From Fen-1298 sp963833465 (lineage in GTDB: Bacteria; Bacteroidota; Ignavibacteria; UBA10030): a stretch of DNA of 64,000 nucleotides. The stretch lies in contig CAWHXW010000004.1 in NCBI GenBank assembly GCA_963833465.1, forward strand, positions 620,001 through 684,000, in the 5' to 3' direction. The notes under the pieces are model-generated. The model was not told the origin of the DNA, searched no databases, and saw only the letters and a list, made by a program, of their open reading frames with translations. A program made the translations under genes and the position numbers. Below, piece by piece: positions 36,850 to 47,300 of the stretch (the first letter of the stretch is position 1; each line of letters begins with the position of its first letter).

Positions 36850-37881
36850 ATGAAAAAGCATTTGAATACACTTTATATAACCTCCGATGATGCGTACGTG
36901 CATAAAGAGCGGGAAACATTTGTTGTAGAGATTAACAACGAAAAGGTTTTCCAGGCACCGGTACATTCGATTGAGAATATTGTATGCTTTGGATTCAAAG
37001 CACTGAGTCCTCCGCTAATGGCATTTTGTGCGGAGAATAATGTCGGCATCAGTTATCTGTCTGAAACTGGAAAATTCCTTGCGCGTGTATATGGCGCACA
37101 AAAGGGAAACGTTCTTTTACGAAAAGCACAATATACTATTGCCGACAGCGAACCAGAATCGCTTGCTATTGCTCGCCCCATCATTGCCGCAAAGGTTTCA
37201 AATTATCGTAACCTATTGCAAAGGCATCAACGGAATCATCCGGAAGCATGTCCACAAACAGTCGATTCGGCTGCCGTTGTATTAGGACATCGATTAAATG
37301 ATATTGAAAAATCAATGACGCTTGATGGATTGCGAGGTTATGAAGGTGAATGCGCGAACGTGTACTTCAGCGTTCTTTCATCGCTCATAATTGCTCAAGA
37401 AGATGATTTTAAATTTACATCAAGATCAAAACGCCCGCCTCTTGATCCTGCTAATGCATTGCTCTCTTTCTTATATGCAATCCTGGCTAACGATGTTCGT
37501 TCAGCAGTTGAGACGGTAGGACTTGATCCTCAGGTTGGTTTTTTGCATCAATTAAGATCGGGCAGGCCAAGTCTTGCATTGGACATCATGGAAGAGTTTC
37601 GTGCATATCTTGGAGATAGGATTATGTTGAATCTAATTAATCTCAAACAAGTGAGTATAAAAGATTTTGAGATTCGGGAATCTGGAGAAGTACGAATGTC
37701 CGATGATGCGAGAAAAACGGTTCTTTCTGCATATCAGAAACGAAAACAAGAAGAAATAACACATCCATTCTTAGATGAAAAAATGACAGTCGGATTGCTT
37801 CCGCATATACAAGCACAATTATTGGCAAGATATATCCGCGGAGATATTACGGAATATCCACCATTTTATATGAAAGGATAA
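36850..37881 (+). CDS. cas1: Cas1 integrase, type I-C
   Basis: 343 residues, the length and sequence style of I-C Cas1 (MKKHLNTLYITSDDAYVHKE at the start). Metal ligands: Glu in LRGYEGECANVYF, His in VGFLHQLRSGRPSLALDIMEEF, Asp/Glu in ALDIMEEFR. It integrates prespacers together with Cas2 and Cas4. Its relatives always accompany Cas3, Cas5, Cas7 and Cas8 in complete systems; none is present here. It is unrelated in subgroup to the type II cas1 at 28922, so two separate adaptation machineries share the island. Confidence 0.95.
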   Translation: MKKHLNTLYITSDDAYVHKERETFVVEINNEKVFQAPVHSIENIVCFGFKALSPPLMAFCAENNVGISYLSETGKFLARVYGAQKGNVLLRKAQYTIADSEPESLAIARPIIAAKVSNYRNLLQRHQRNHPEACPQTVDSAAVVLGHRLNDIEKSMTLDGLRGYEGECANVYFSVLSSLIIAQEDDFKFTSRSKRPPLDPANALLSFLYAILANDVRSAVETVGLDPQVGFLHQLRSGRPSLALDIMEEFRAYLGDRIMLNLINLKQVSIKDFEIRESGEVRMSDDARKTVLSAYQKRKQEEITHPFLDEKMTVGLLPHIQAQLLARYIRGDITEYPPFYMKG

Positions 37882-37887
37882 CAGACA

Positions 37888-38178
37888 ATGATGGTGCTTG
37901 TGAGTTATGATGTATCGACAAAAACTGCAGCTGGAATCATGCGACTTCGAAAAATCTCTGAGGTTTGTCTTGACTATGGAATACGCGTTCAAAACTCTGT
38001 CTACGAATGTAATATAGATCCAGCACAATGGGAAAGCATGAAAGATAAGCTTATCTCAATATACAAAACAGAAGAAGACAGTTTGCGTTTTTACTTTTTA
38101 GGCTCGAATTGGAAAAGGAGAGTCGAACATTATGGAAAATCGACTATTGATGATATTGAAGAGCCGATAATCTTATAG
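37888..38178 (+). CDS. cas2: Cas2, type I-C
   Basis: 96 residues. MVLVSYDVSTKTAAGIMRLRKI begins the ferredoxin-like fold with the conserved Asp in SYDVS; VQNSVYECNIDPAQWE and FYFLGSNWKRRVEHYGK complete it. It starts 6 bases after cas1 and is intact, unlike the type II cas2. It forms the Cas1-Cas2 complex that inserts spacers, presumably into the small array 160 bases downstream. The AT-rich stretch 38179-38340 is where the leader should lie. Confidence 0.95.
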   Translation: MMVLVSYDVSTKTAAGIMRLRKISEVCLDYGIRVQNSVYECNIDPAQWESMKDKLISIYKTEEDSLRFYFLGSNWKRRVEHYGKSTIDDIEEPIIL

Positions 38179-38340
38179 CGCTAACCGAAGCGTACATAAA
38201 ACAAACGGTACCTTAGCTGGTTGAAATTGATTTAAAACAAAGAGATTTTAGTTTAACTGAGAAAGAGTTCTTTGATAAAGTAGGTTTACGCGAATAAACA
38301 GCAGGTTTATTCGGATTAATATATATATTAAGATGTAACA

Positions 38341-38504
38341 GTCGCGCCCCGCGTGGGCGCGTGGATTGAAACCTTGTCGTCATCCCAAATGGTGAAATGA
38401 TTAGCCGTCGCGCCCCGCGTGGGCGCGTGGATTGAAACACAACGACATCTTCTTTCAATGTAACGATCAACTGTCGCGCCCCGCGTGGGCGCGTGGATTG
38501 AAAC
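38341..38504 (+). CRISPR. Short type I-C array: three 32-nt repeats, two spacers
   Basis: Repeats at 38341, 38407 and 38473 are identical, GTCGCGCCCCGCGTGGGCGC plus GTGGATTGAAAC, the classic I-C repeat with a strong stem and the GATTGAAAC end. Two 34-nt spacers. The third repeat is as perfect as the first. The GC-rich repeat contrasts with the AT-rich type II repeat nearby. Very short for an array with a complete-looking adaptation set. Confidence 0.97.
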
Positions 38505-38545
38505 TTTCTATACTTGATGTAGTATAGCGACTTAATAGACCGGAT

Positions 38546-38575
38546 AGCGCTCCGAGTAATTCGGAGCGCTTTTTT
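38546..38575 (+). terminator. Rho-independent terminator after the I-C array
   Basis: AGCGCTCCGA, GTAAT, TCGGAGCGCT then TTTTTC: a 10-bp GC-rich stem and U tract. Confidence 0.8.
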
Positions 38576-38627
38576 CGTTCGTTATATTCTTGTAAATTCC
38601 AATTTATCAATTGCCAGTGCTTTTATA

Positions 38628-38674
38628 CTTCAATAGAACACTAACGAAAGAAAACTCTGAAAGCAAACTACAAC
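38628..38674 (-). CRISPR. Single degenerate copy of the type II-C repeat
   Basis: Forty-three of 47 bases match the repeat of the array at 30648-34490; the four mismatches are all in the first 19 bases. Its end is the ACTACAAC allele, the same as the last block of the main array. It stands alone, 4.1 kb from the array, directly joined to an hsdM fragment. It looks like the degenerate terminal repeat of the type II array. Confidence 0.85.
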
Positions 38675-38928
38675 TGGATTTGCAGGCAGTAGTGATGCTG
38701 CCGAAAGGGATGTTTGAGCCATACACGCCTAATCCAACATGCTTTATGGTTTTTCAAAATACCGGTAAGCCGACAAAGAATGTATGGTTTTCCAAAGTGG
38801 ATGGAGATGGTTCATCGCTTAAGAAAGCGCGGAAGTTTGGACAACAGTACCCCAATGATTTTCCTGATTTGCTTCCCAAGTGGCGAACACGACGAACCGT
38901 AAGAAATTTTAGAGAGTGTGCGTTCTAA
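38675..38928 (+). pseudogene. Fragment of a type I restriction-modification N6-adenine methylase (hsdM)
   Basis: About 83 codons: LQAVVMLPKGMFEPYT, NTGKPTKNVWFSKVDGDG and FPDLLPKW match the region after the catalytic NPPY-like motif of HsdM proteins. The upstream half with SAM-binding motifs is missing; coding starts right after the orphan CRISPR repeat. It ends in a stop at 38928 after a frame that no longer looks like HsdM (RTRRTVRNFRECAF). A remnant, not a working gene. Confidence 0.75.
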
Positions 38929-38989
38929 AATATTATTCTATTATTTTAAACTTTGTCTTCATTATTATTTTAGATATAGATTTGATATC

Positions 38990-39667
38990 TTATTTTTTTA
39001 GTTTGAATTCAATCCAGGCGTAATTCATGTTTCCATTTGCAACCGTATGGAGCGTGAGAACGTGAATACCTTGTTGCAATTCAAGCTGCGTTAATTTATC
39101 TGCAAGATTCCAATGATGCCATTGCCTCCAAGCAACGGTATCTATTACCTGATGTGTAGATGGAACAATGAGCGGGCCGGAGATATCTTTTCCATCTATC
39201 GAAAGAGATATAGTGCCATTTCCGTTTGCAGTGTACATAAGGCTGACATCATATTTTGCAGTTTCATTTACTTGTACCGTGTAATTAATCCACTCGCCAG
39301 GTGCAGTCCATCCCACATACAATTGTCCCATCACCGGTTCTGTAAAATTATATTTATTATTGTCTATATCTCCTGATTTTGTATAGGAAATATCAACTCC
39401 TTCCTTCATACGAAATTCATTCAAAAATGTGCCGTCAGCAGGATTGAGTTTCCCGCTTCCATTGTTGATCGAATCATTATCATGATAGGCAATTCCTTCT
39501 CCGCCTAAATCATAAAACGCACACTGAATTTTTCCAGGTATTTGCTGAAGACTGTCATTCCAAGCTTTCCCTTTGTATTTCTCTTGTGAAAAAGTATTGA
39601 GGGAACAAAACATAAAACCTGTAATCAATATCAGGCAATAAATAAAATAATAAATGTTTTTTTTCAT
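38990..39667 (-). CDS. Secreted CBM6-like carbohydrate-binding protein
   Basis: 225 residues with a signal peptide (FCSLNTFSQ). The mature part is a single beta-sandwich module of the CBM6/35 kind: FYDLGGEGIAYHDNDSINNG, EGVDISY, GWTAPGEWINYTVQV, YDVSLMYTANGNGTISL and a closing YAWIEFKLKK. No catalytic domain is attached. Such modules bind xylan, glucans or agar. It follows operon B on the same strand after 158 bases and may be its fifth gene. Substrate cannot be told from sequence. The Cys in the signal region lacks a good lipobox. Confidence 0.75.
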   Translation of the reverse strand: MKKNIYYFIYCLILITGFMFCSLNTFSQEKYKGKAWNDSLQQIPGKIQCAFYDLGGEGIAYHDNDSINNGSGKLNPADGTFLNEFRMKEGVDISYTKSGDIDNNKYNFTEPVMGQLYVGWTAPGEWINYTVQVNETAKYDVSLMYTANGNGTISLSIDGKDISGPLIVPSTHQVIDTVAWRQWHHWNLADKLTQLELQQGIHVLTLHTVANGNMNYAWIEFKLKK

Positions 39668-39825
39668 GATATGATGTTTTGAACTGATAAAAGATAATTA
39701 TTAGCAAATTGAATTTACATACAATATTTTAAAGGTAACGCTATCAGCTTATTATCCTTGACGTTTTTCAAAGGTGCTTTTAAAAAGTATAATAGATTTC
39801 ATTAAACTTTATTCTGAGAACTCCA

Positions 39826-41070
39826 TCATCTTCCATAATATGGGGCACCGTAATTGCCCATATCAATTGCCAATATTGAGGGATCTCCACCAGTAGGCGG
39901 AACCACACGTTCATAAAGAATATTCTTTGTCCAAGTTAACGCGCCGGCAGCAGTTGTAATAAGATTTTTATATAATGGGCGCACTCCTGTTACTGTACCC
40001 GTGCTATATTTGACTAATAAAATTGGATCGACATTTTTATTCGTTGCAATGTACATATCACCATTCGCTGAAAAGGTCAAATCTTTCATCTTTGATGCCG
40101 AATAATCACCAGTGCTGTTCCACGCTAACACTAATTCTTGTGCTCCTAATGAGCCGCCTAAAATTTGATGTCTATAAACACCACTTATATGAACAGTATC
40201 CGTACCAGCATCAGCTAATACATAAACATAATTTTGAAATACACGTATTGCCCTGATAGAATAATTGGCATAAGATGGACCTTTGACCACTGTGGTCGAT
40301 TGAACGATATCTATGGTATTTTTACTACCACTGGATCCCCCTGAATAAATAACTCCATTTTGATCAAAGTCGAAGCAAAGGATGCTTTCGTTAAAACTGA
40401 ATAGTTTGGTGAGGCTCCCTCCTCCAGGTGCAGCTGAATAAAAATCTCCACTACTTCCCGTTACCAATACAAATAATGTTCCGTTCAACCCGATGTGCAT
40501 ATTAGAAATTGTTAAACTTGGTGGATATGTCGCATAATCGCTCACTATCCCATTTGCAGAAATTTTACGAATTACTTTATATTGTCCGGTACTGTCTTTA
40601 GCACTAATTAATGCTACGTAGACATTGCCAGTAGTATCAGAAGTAATAGCAGTATTCGATGCAGTAGTCGAGGCAACGGGAAATGTGACAAACGGTGTTA
40701 CAACTCTTTTTATAGTATAATATTTCTGAGCAATATTATCAGCAAGTTGAACGACAACTCTTGTTGAAACATTTGCACCGTAGGTTATCGGCCTAAGTGT
40801 TACAATCTTATTCGAAGCAAAGTTAGTTATAATTCCCGGTTCTGTCCCAAAATAGACTAAGCATTGATCTGTGGTTCCAAAATTACTTCCATTGATTGTG
40901 ATATCAAGAACGCCGCCAACTGCACTATCCGCAGGAGATATACTCGTAATTACAGGAGACGCGACAGGATTTGCCGCCGGCGGCCAGCCAGGCGAAATAA
41001 TATTATTAACGCAACCCGAAAATAAAGCCACGATCAATACAAAAGTAATAATGATCATATTTTTTTTCAT
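39826..41070 (-). CDS. TIG/IPT-domain beta-propeller surface lipoprotein, operon B gene 4
   Basis: About 414 residues; the start taken is ATG 41070 with GAGGAG upstream. Lipobox ALFSGC with Cys near residue 20. A TIG/IPT domain follows (ITSISPADSAVGGVLDITIN), then propeller-type repeats (GNVYVALISAKD, GTLFVLVTGSSGDFYSA). It ends GAPYYGR. Paralogue of the proteins at 1243 and 48622, diverged over most of its length but with the same architecture and the same place in the operon. Confidence 0.75.
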   Translation of the reverse strand: MKKNMIIITFVLIVALFSGCVNNIISPGWPPAANPVASPVITSISPADSAVGGVLDITINGSNFGTTDQCLVYFGTEPGIITNFASNKIVTLRPITYGANVSTRVVVQLADNIAQKYYTIKRVVTPFVTFPVASTTASNTAITSDTTGNVYVALISAKDSTGQYKVIRKISANGIVSDYATYPPSLTISNMHIGLNGTLFVLVTGSSGDFYSAAPGGGSLTKLFSFNESILCFDFDQNGVIYSGGSSGSKNTIDIVQSTTVVKGPSYANYSIRAIRVFQNYVYVLADAGTDTVHISGVYRHQILGGSLGAQELVLAWNSTGDYSASKMKDLTFSANGDMYIATNKNVDPILLVKYSTGTVTGVRPLYKNLITTAAGALTWTKNILYERVVPPTGGDPSILAIDMGNYGAPYYGR

Positions 41071-41084
41071 ATTTAATCTCCTCA

Positions 41085-42095
41085 CTATATCTTTAATCTT
41101 ACCGTAATACGCTGAAGGTTATCGAAATATTTCAACGGTGTATACGCATAATCTATTGCAATACCAAGCTGTGATATGCCAACGCCATAACTGAATTGTT
41201 CTAAATCGGAGTGCGAGTTATATCCTATACGCAAGGAAATCGAATTTATAAATGTATAGTTTATGCCTATTAAAAGTTGTTCCGGGTAAGAACGATCATG
41301 TGTTAAATCAATTGACGCTACTAAACTTTGGTTCACCCTAGCTTTCTCCCAAAAATCCATCACATCCATAGAAACACCGAGAGTAAAAAGAAGCGGCATT
41401 TGAAACGATTCTTGTTCGTACGTAAGCTGTCCGGAAAAGTGACGGATAGATATTCCAAACGCAAGACTCTTGAGTCCTGTCTTGAAAAGGGTACCAAAAT
41501 CAAAAGCTATTGGATTCATTTTAAAAGATTTCGTTACCGTAGTGGAATCCAGGACATCAATAGTTGTAGGAACAACGCCGTCTCCCAAATCCTGGTGAAC
41601 ATAATTTATCTGACCTCCGACGGAAAACTGATCAGTCAATTTAATCGCATAGCCGACGCCCGCACTATAAGCTTGTAAAGAAAATTTTCCTAAATACAGA
41701 TAATTATCTTCATCATTATTGCTTGTCACTATGGTTCTATAAAAATCACCATAGTCCACATTCAAAAATGACATACCAACGACGCCCCATTGACCCAAGT
41801 TCACTGCCGCACTTAATTGCTCATGTTTAATATCAGCAATCCATGGATTATAACTTGCTGTCGCTTCTGCGTTATTATTCATTTCAGTCAAACATGCCGG
41901 GTTGAAAAAAAGTGAACTCGAGCCCATTGGTAGTGTATTCACTGCACCAGCCATTCCGGCTGCTTTCGCATCAGAAATAACACTCAAGAAATCAAAACCG
42001 GTTTGTGCAAGTTTAACATTATCTTGAGCAATGCTGCTGTTTCTCATGCATACAAGAGAGACAAGCTCCATGAAAAGGATTATTCTTATTTTCAT
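41085..42095 (-). CDS. PorV/PorQ-like outer-membrane barrel, operon B gene 3
   Basis: About 336 residues from ATG 42095 (TGAGGA 9 bases before). Signal peptide then NVKLAQTGFDFLSVISDAKAAGMAGA and LFFNPACLTEM, the PorV/PorQ signature. Barrel-like alternation throughout; C-terminus IDYAYTP...LQRITVRLKI. The most diverged of the three copies. In the signature, the usual Gly of NPAG is Cys here. Sits 16-17 bases after the T9SS client gene. Confidence 0.8.
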   Translation of the reverse strand: MKIRIILFMELVSLVCMRNSSIAQDNVKLAQTGFDFLSVISDAKAAGMAGAVNTLPMGSSSLFFNPACLTEMNNNAEATASYNPWIADIKHEQLSAAVNLGQWGVVGMSFLNVDYGDFYRTIVTSNNDEDNYLYLGKFSLQAYSAGVGYAIKLTDQFSVGGQINYVHQDLGDGVVPTTIDVLDSTTVTKSFKMNPIAFDFGTLFKTGLKSLAFGISIRHFSGQLTYEQESFQMPLLFTLGVSMDVMDFWEKARVNQSLVASIDLTHDRSYPEQLLIGINYTFINSISLRIGYNSHSDLEQFSYGVGISQLGIAIDYAYTPLKYFDNLQRITVRLKI

Positions 42096-42120
42096 AATAT
42101 TCATTCCTCAGGTTAATTTT

Positions 42121-44370
42121 TTAACGAATGACAACGAATTTTCTGTATATAGACTTACCACTAATCGTTTGAAAATGGGCAATATATATTCCACTAACGA
42201 TCGTTTGACCGTATGTGGTTTTTTGATTCCAATGTTCATTTGAGCTCCCATTCGTATGCTCCGTCTGCCATATCAGTTCTCCACGTTCGGTGAATATCCG
42301 AATGGTACATGGTTCTTTCGGTAAATTCACAAACGCGATTCTGTCTTGGTCAAAACCTTGATTTTGAAGCGTCGGATCAAGAGTCAATCCCCACTGCAGT
42401 TTTCTTGATCTTACCATATACGGATTAGGAACTACATAAATAGAATCCATACTGGCTTTGCCGGGTGGAAGCAATTCAGCAGGCAACTCCGTTTGGGTCA
42501 AGAACTGACTACTTACCAAAGGAACGCCCGGCTCAATCGTATTATCCAAGCCGTCGCTTTTGCTTTGAATGCAATAAAAATATTCCGTATTCTGCGCTAC
42601 AGTGGTATCAAGATATGAATCGTTCGCATACGATTTATCACATTCCCATATTTTTTTGTAGAACGTTATATCATTATACACACTTCCAGCTGCACGATAA
42701 ATCACAAATCCATTGAAATGTGCCGATGCTCTGGCTTCACTTGCCGTCCAAGAAAGCTGGATGCCAACAGCGCTAGAAATAACATTAAATTGTGCAGGTG
42801 CAGGAGGCGGTTGAATAGCATTGTACCCGGAATTATATAAATCCAATGCTCTTTGGAACATTCTTTGGATCGAGTAAGGCTTCGAGGAATCTTCAACAGA
42901 AAATACCCAAGCGTCTTTGTAGAGGTCATAAGGTGCTGTACCGGTTTTATATTTCGTATAAACTGGATTTGTGGAGACAAGTGAGCTGCCACTGATACTG
43001 ACACCAGATGGCATCATGTTCATGTATGGTAATGTAGCGCCCTTAAACCCTTTGTACCAATTATTTGAGATCATACGATTTGTATCTCGATCGAGACCCG
43101 TTACTCCTTCTGCTAAGACAATATGAATACTATCGCCGGGGGCAAGATTGTAAGGTCCGAAACCCTGTATTTGCCCTGGACCTGCAGAACTACCCGACAT
43201 CAGTTTAGCACAAAATTGATCTGCATACATTTGGCCGCTTGCAACAAACTGATCTGCATAGCTCGTTGGATGAACTCCTGTATTTCCAAATCTCATAAAT
43301 GTGTACCATTTAGCCATTGAAGTTACATCATAAGGTGGACACGCATTAGCATCTAAAGGATCATCTGCATTAAGATATGCTGTATTCATGGGCTGGGTCT
43401 TATCGTCACTTTGATCATGTGCCGATTTATCAGCATGGAGCGTAACACAACCTATATATCGAGCGGCAGCAAGCACGCTTCCAGATTGATAAGGATTAGG
43501 ACATCCCCAGTCATCCGAAACATTGGTCGCTCCGCTATGAGGACCATAAAACCCATACAGCGCTCTATATTTAAAATCCGGACTCGTTGGGTCTGTGCCT
43601 ACCACCTGCATTAATGTATTAATTCCCCAGCGTGTACTTTGTGCCGCCCAGCCCACAACAGGAAAATTAGAGCTTGCGATGGCTTCTCCAGCAAGAGTGT
43701 AACGATATTGGAATTCAAATATGCAACTATCAAGTGTATGGGGTGCCACTGTTCCTGCTTTATCAATAATACCTGTGTTTTTAAAAACATAATCATAGAC
43801 AAAGAAATTATTATTGTATTGGTTGGAAAAGACCAGAATCTTTCTTGTCATCGTCAGTCCCATAGGTGTATTAAATGTATTGACAATCATTCGATCTGCC
43901 TTCATAGTGGGGTCCAACTGATCCAAGTTATCATAATTGCCCATTGTCGTATTTGCACTGTTTCCATCGACGGTTACTACGGGGTGATTATATTTTCCTA
44001 TATATTTAAACGGCTGGGTAATTGTGTTGATAGGGTCAACAGATGATTGTGTACGAGGTCCCATTGTTAGCACTTTGTAAGAGTATGGTAGTTTGCTTAC
44101 AGGATCTGTGAAATTTTGACAGCCGATCCACAAGCCTTTCGCCCGCACAGAACAAAATTTTAATCCATACCAAGCAGGCCAGACTAAGCCGGCACCATAA
44201 GTCCCTGCATCGTTTTCGTATTCAGTGCCATAATTCGTAAAATATGATTGGACATTACTAAAACGTATCCACTCGTTTAACTGTGCTTTCACAGAAACTG
44301 TGGAAAGGACCACAGCGGAAATAACAAAACATAAAATTAAAATTATATGATGTCTAATAAACAGTTTCAT
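42121..44370 (-). CDS. Large secreted protein with FN3-like domain and T9SS sorting tail, operon B gene 2
   Basis: About 749 residues from ATG 44370, which has GGAGGAG upstream; a frame-open ATG at 44391 overlaps the receptor stop by 4 bases. Signal peptide (VSVKAQ), then the long unnamed region shared with the copies at 3656 and 50951 (LWIGCQNFTDPV, GFGPYNLAPGDSIHIVLAEGV), an FN3-like domain (PPPAPAQFNVISSAVGIQLSW) and a C-terminal sorting domain (GQTIVSGIYIAHFQT, ending YRKFVVIR). Predicted to be exported by T9SS. Function unknown. Confidence 0.75.
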   Translation of the reverse strand: MKLFIRHHIILILCFVISAVVLSTVSVKAQLNEWIRFSNVQSYFTNYGTEYENDAGTYGAGLVWPAWYGLKFCSVRAKGLWIGCQNFTDPVSKLPYSYKVLTMGPRTQSSVDPINTITQPFKYIGKYNHPVVTVDGNSANTTMGNYDNLDQLDPTMKADRMIVNTFNTPMGLTMTRKILVFSNQYNNNFFVYDYVFKNTGIIDKAGTVAPHTLDSCIFEFQYRYTLAGEAIASSNFPVVGWAAQSTRWGINTLMQVVGTDPTSPDFKYRALYGFYGPHSGATNVSDDWGCPNPYQSGSVLAAARYIGCVTLHADKSAHDQSDDKTQPMNTAYLNADDPLDANACPPYDVTSMAKWYTFMRFGNTGVHPTSYADQFVASGQMYADQFCAKLMSGSSAGPGQIQGFGPYNLAPGDSIHIVLAEGVTGLDRDTNRMISNNWYKGFKGATLPYMNMMPSGVSISGSSLVSTNPVYTKYKTGTAPYDLYKDAWVFSVEDSSKPYSIQRMFQRALDLYNSGYNAIQPPPAPAQFNVISSAVGIQLSWTASEARASAHFNGFVIYRAAGSVYNDITFYKKIWECDKSYANDSYLDTTVAQNTEYFYCIQSKSDGLDNTIEPGVPLVSSQFLTQTELPAELLPPGKASMDSIYVVPNPYMVRSRKLQWGLTLDPTLQNQGFDQDRIAFVNLPKEPCTIRIFTERGELIWQTEHTNGSSNEHWNQKTTYGQTIVSGIYIAHFQTISGKSIYRKFVVIR

Positions 44371-44387
44371 GGAATTTTCTCCTCCGA

Positions 44388-47300
44388 TCATATTTTAACC
44401 GATAATTTAATTCCAAAAAAAATCTGCCGTGGATTCAAAAATGTAAATGATGTTAAATTTGGCATATCGATATACGCCTTTGTACTCAGAATTTTATCCA
44501 TTGCGGCTTTATCAACATCCACCCATTGGCCATTCGAAACCTCTTTGTACGTCGCCGTTGGTGCATCATAATAAATTGTTCCTGGAATCGCACTGGTAAT
44601 AGGTGGTAAAAAAATCACACTAAGCACGGGTTGATAATCAACCCCATTTGCTCTATAATCACCGACCCTATCATCTCCGGGTACGTTATTATATACATCG
44701 CTTTTAGGAAGATGGAGAGATGCCATATATGCATCATTGTCAGTGGTACTAGAAAATGAGTTCATATTCATCTTTTTGTAATTCAGGGCATTATATGCAT
44801 CAACAAATAATTCGACGCTTACACTTTTTAATTCAAAGGTCTTGCTAAATCTTAATTGTAGGTTAAAGTCATCTGTGGTTTGTACGTTATTGTTTATCCC
44901 ATATCTTGCGAATGGATTATACGTGATATACGAACCAGCTTGCCAATTAAAAAACACATTTAACAAGAAATCACTCAGCGGTCTAAAGGAGCCCCATTGA
45001 GGACCAAAATCTTCAGGCGTAAATAAACTTAGATTCACACGAGCGTAAGGACTGGGAACAGGCGCTTGCAGGTACGACTTATCCGTTTGTGCAGTATAAT
45101 TTGTCTGTTCTGTGAGATTCTGATTCTGGACATTATCACCAAACCAACCTCCTGAAGTGGATTGATACGTGTAGTTTGCGAATCCAGTCCAAAACCGACC
45201 GCTCGTTTTTCGTAAAGAAATTTCAACGCCTCGGACATCGGCATAACCAGAACTAACGGGCTGAGAGTATCCATTGTTACGTAAATCTATATACCAAACG
45301 GTAAGTGTATTTCCATTGATATCGAGTTGATCGTTTGTGATATCCCTGTAAAATGCGCTTATTTGAAGAAGAATATTTTCGCCTAAGTAATGATCATATC
45401 CGAGCTCGTAGGCAACGGTTTTCGAAAGAGTTTGATTTGGATTACCAAAGTTCACGATTTGTCCAGTTGATAATCGGCCTATGGAAAACATATTTTCATA
45501 TGACGGCATTTGCATAAAATGTCCGTAATTGAAATATAGTTTCGAGTTTTCTGTAATTGGATGAGAAATACCGAGGCGTGGACTAAATTGCCATTGCGCT
45601 TTTGATCGAGTAAGAGCTACATCCGAATTTCCACTGACAAAATACGATTCATTGAATGGATCACCAGTGTACCAATCCGTCTGAGGATCGCTATAATCCA
45701 ACCTGAATCCCAAATTAGCGACAAAACCTTTTGTCTCTAATTTGTCCTGTACATACACAGCTGCTCTAATGGGAAACACCCGCATCAGAATACGGTCTGC
45801 ATAGCTTATACCGTCACTTAATGCTAAAACCTGTCCGTAATCAAAATTCAAATCATTATAGGTAAATTCTATTCCTGTTTTAAGCAAATTATTGAAGTCA
45901 ATCTGACTTGTAAAATCTGCTTTCAACGTTGTTGCAGATACTTCAGTATGGTCCCGATACAAACACTCCGAACCTCCAAAGTCCATCCCTGTTGATCCAG
46001 AAGTTTTCATAGCAGAATATCCGAATGGTTCTTCGTCTACGAAGAATCCATTCACAATTTCATAAACCGAATCCATATTCCTCGCCGCCGCAGGTACGGA
46101 AAGGTACGTTTGGGTTATTCGATCGAGTTTAATTTCATAATAAGTTGTTGGAGAAATGAATTGAGTTAAATCCCCCGAAATAGAAGTATATGATATTGAA
46201 GACGGGCTGAAATACGCCGGGTTAAAAAGTGCAGTCTGACCATAGCCAGCAACTTGATCTGCCACTTGCTGCGAAGTTGTGATATACAAGCCGCTCGCCC
46301 AATTTTGAGCTATCGTAAAAGGCCAGTTTTGAGCTTGCGAATATTGTTTGCCGGAAAAAAATGCGACAGCTAATTTCATGGATTTTGTTAGATCTGAGTT
46401 TAATCGAATGTTCCAATCCCAATTTAAATTATCATCTCGTGTTAACGGGACCAAGAGCGTTACATCTTGTTGACGGTACGTACTAAAGAAACGAAGATTA
46501 CCCAGGGATTCACCAATTAGAGGTACCGGGCCGCCAAAACCTGCATCAACATCATAATCAGGATTAGCAACTGGTCGTCTTCGCGTGTCGAAAAGAAATT
46601 GCTTTTGCAACGCTTCTGGAGAAAGATATGTAGAACCGGCAGTTGTATTTCTTTCTTGTGATATCGCATTCCATCCTTCAAAAGATGGATACGAACTTTG
46701 AGTATATGTATCCCAAGCACCATTACCTGTACCTGTCCAACAAACGGCGGGATCTAAATACGGCCGCAGCCAATAAGAATTTTTATCATACGGTGATATA
46801 CCGATAGCTTTATATTGGTACGGACTACAGCGAACAGTCGCTGTCGCAGTATAGTTTGATTTATCTCCTTCTTTTGCAACCACATTGATAATGCCGGATC
46901 GAACCTGGCCATATTCGGCATTAAACCCGCCGCGTTCTATAGATACTTCTTTCACAGAACTCATTGCAATCGATGAAATAGGCGCATTATTGCGTGGATC
47001 ACGGAGTGTTATACCATTAACCTGAAATAATGCATCACTCTGGTCTCCGCCACGAATTTGCATGTTTTCTTTTATACCGGCTTGAGTCTGAATAACCGAC
47101 AACATATTTGTTACAGGCAGTTGACTAATTTCATCACTACTCACTGAAACAACGGCAGCAGAGACATCGCGTTTGACAAGCTTTTCTCCAAAAACAACAG
47201 TTTCTCCAATCTGAACCTCTTTTGCTTCTAGGGCAACATTGATACGCGTTGTTTGGTCAATGTAGACTCTCACACCAGTCATGATAATTTTTCCATAACC

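Noticed and set aside
38213..38470. 85-codon minus-strand open frame over the I-C array
   Set aside because: It translates the CRISPR repeats (FQSTRPRGAR), a familiar false gene.
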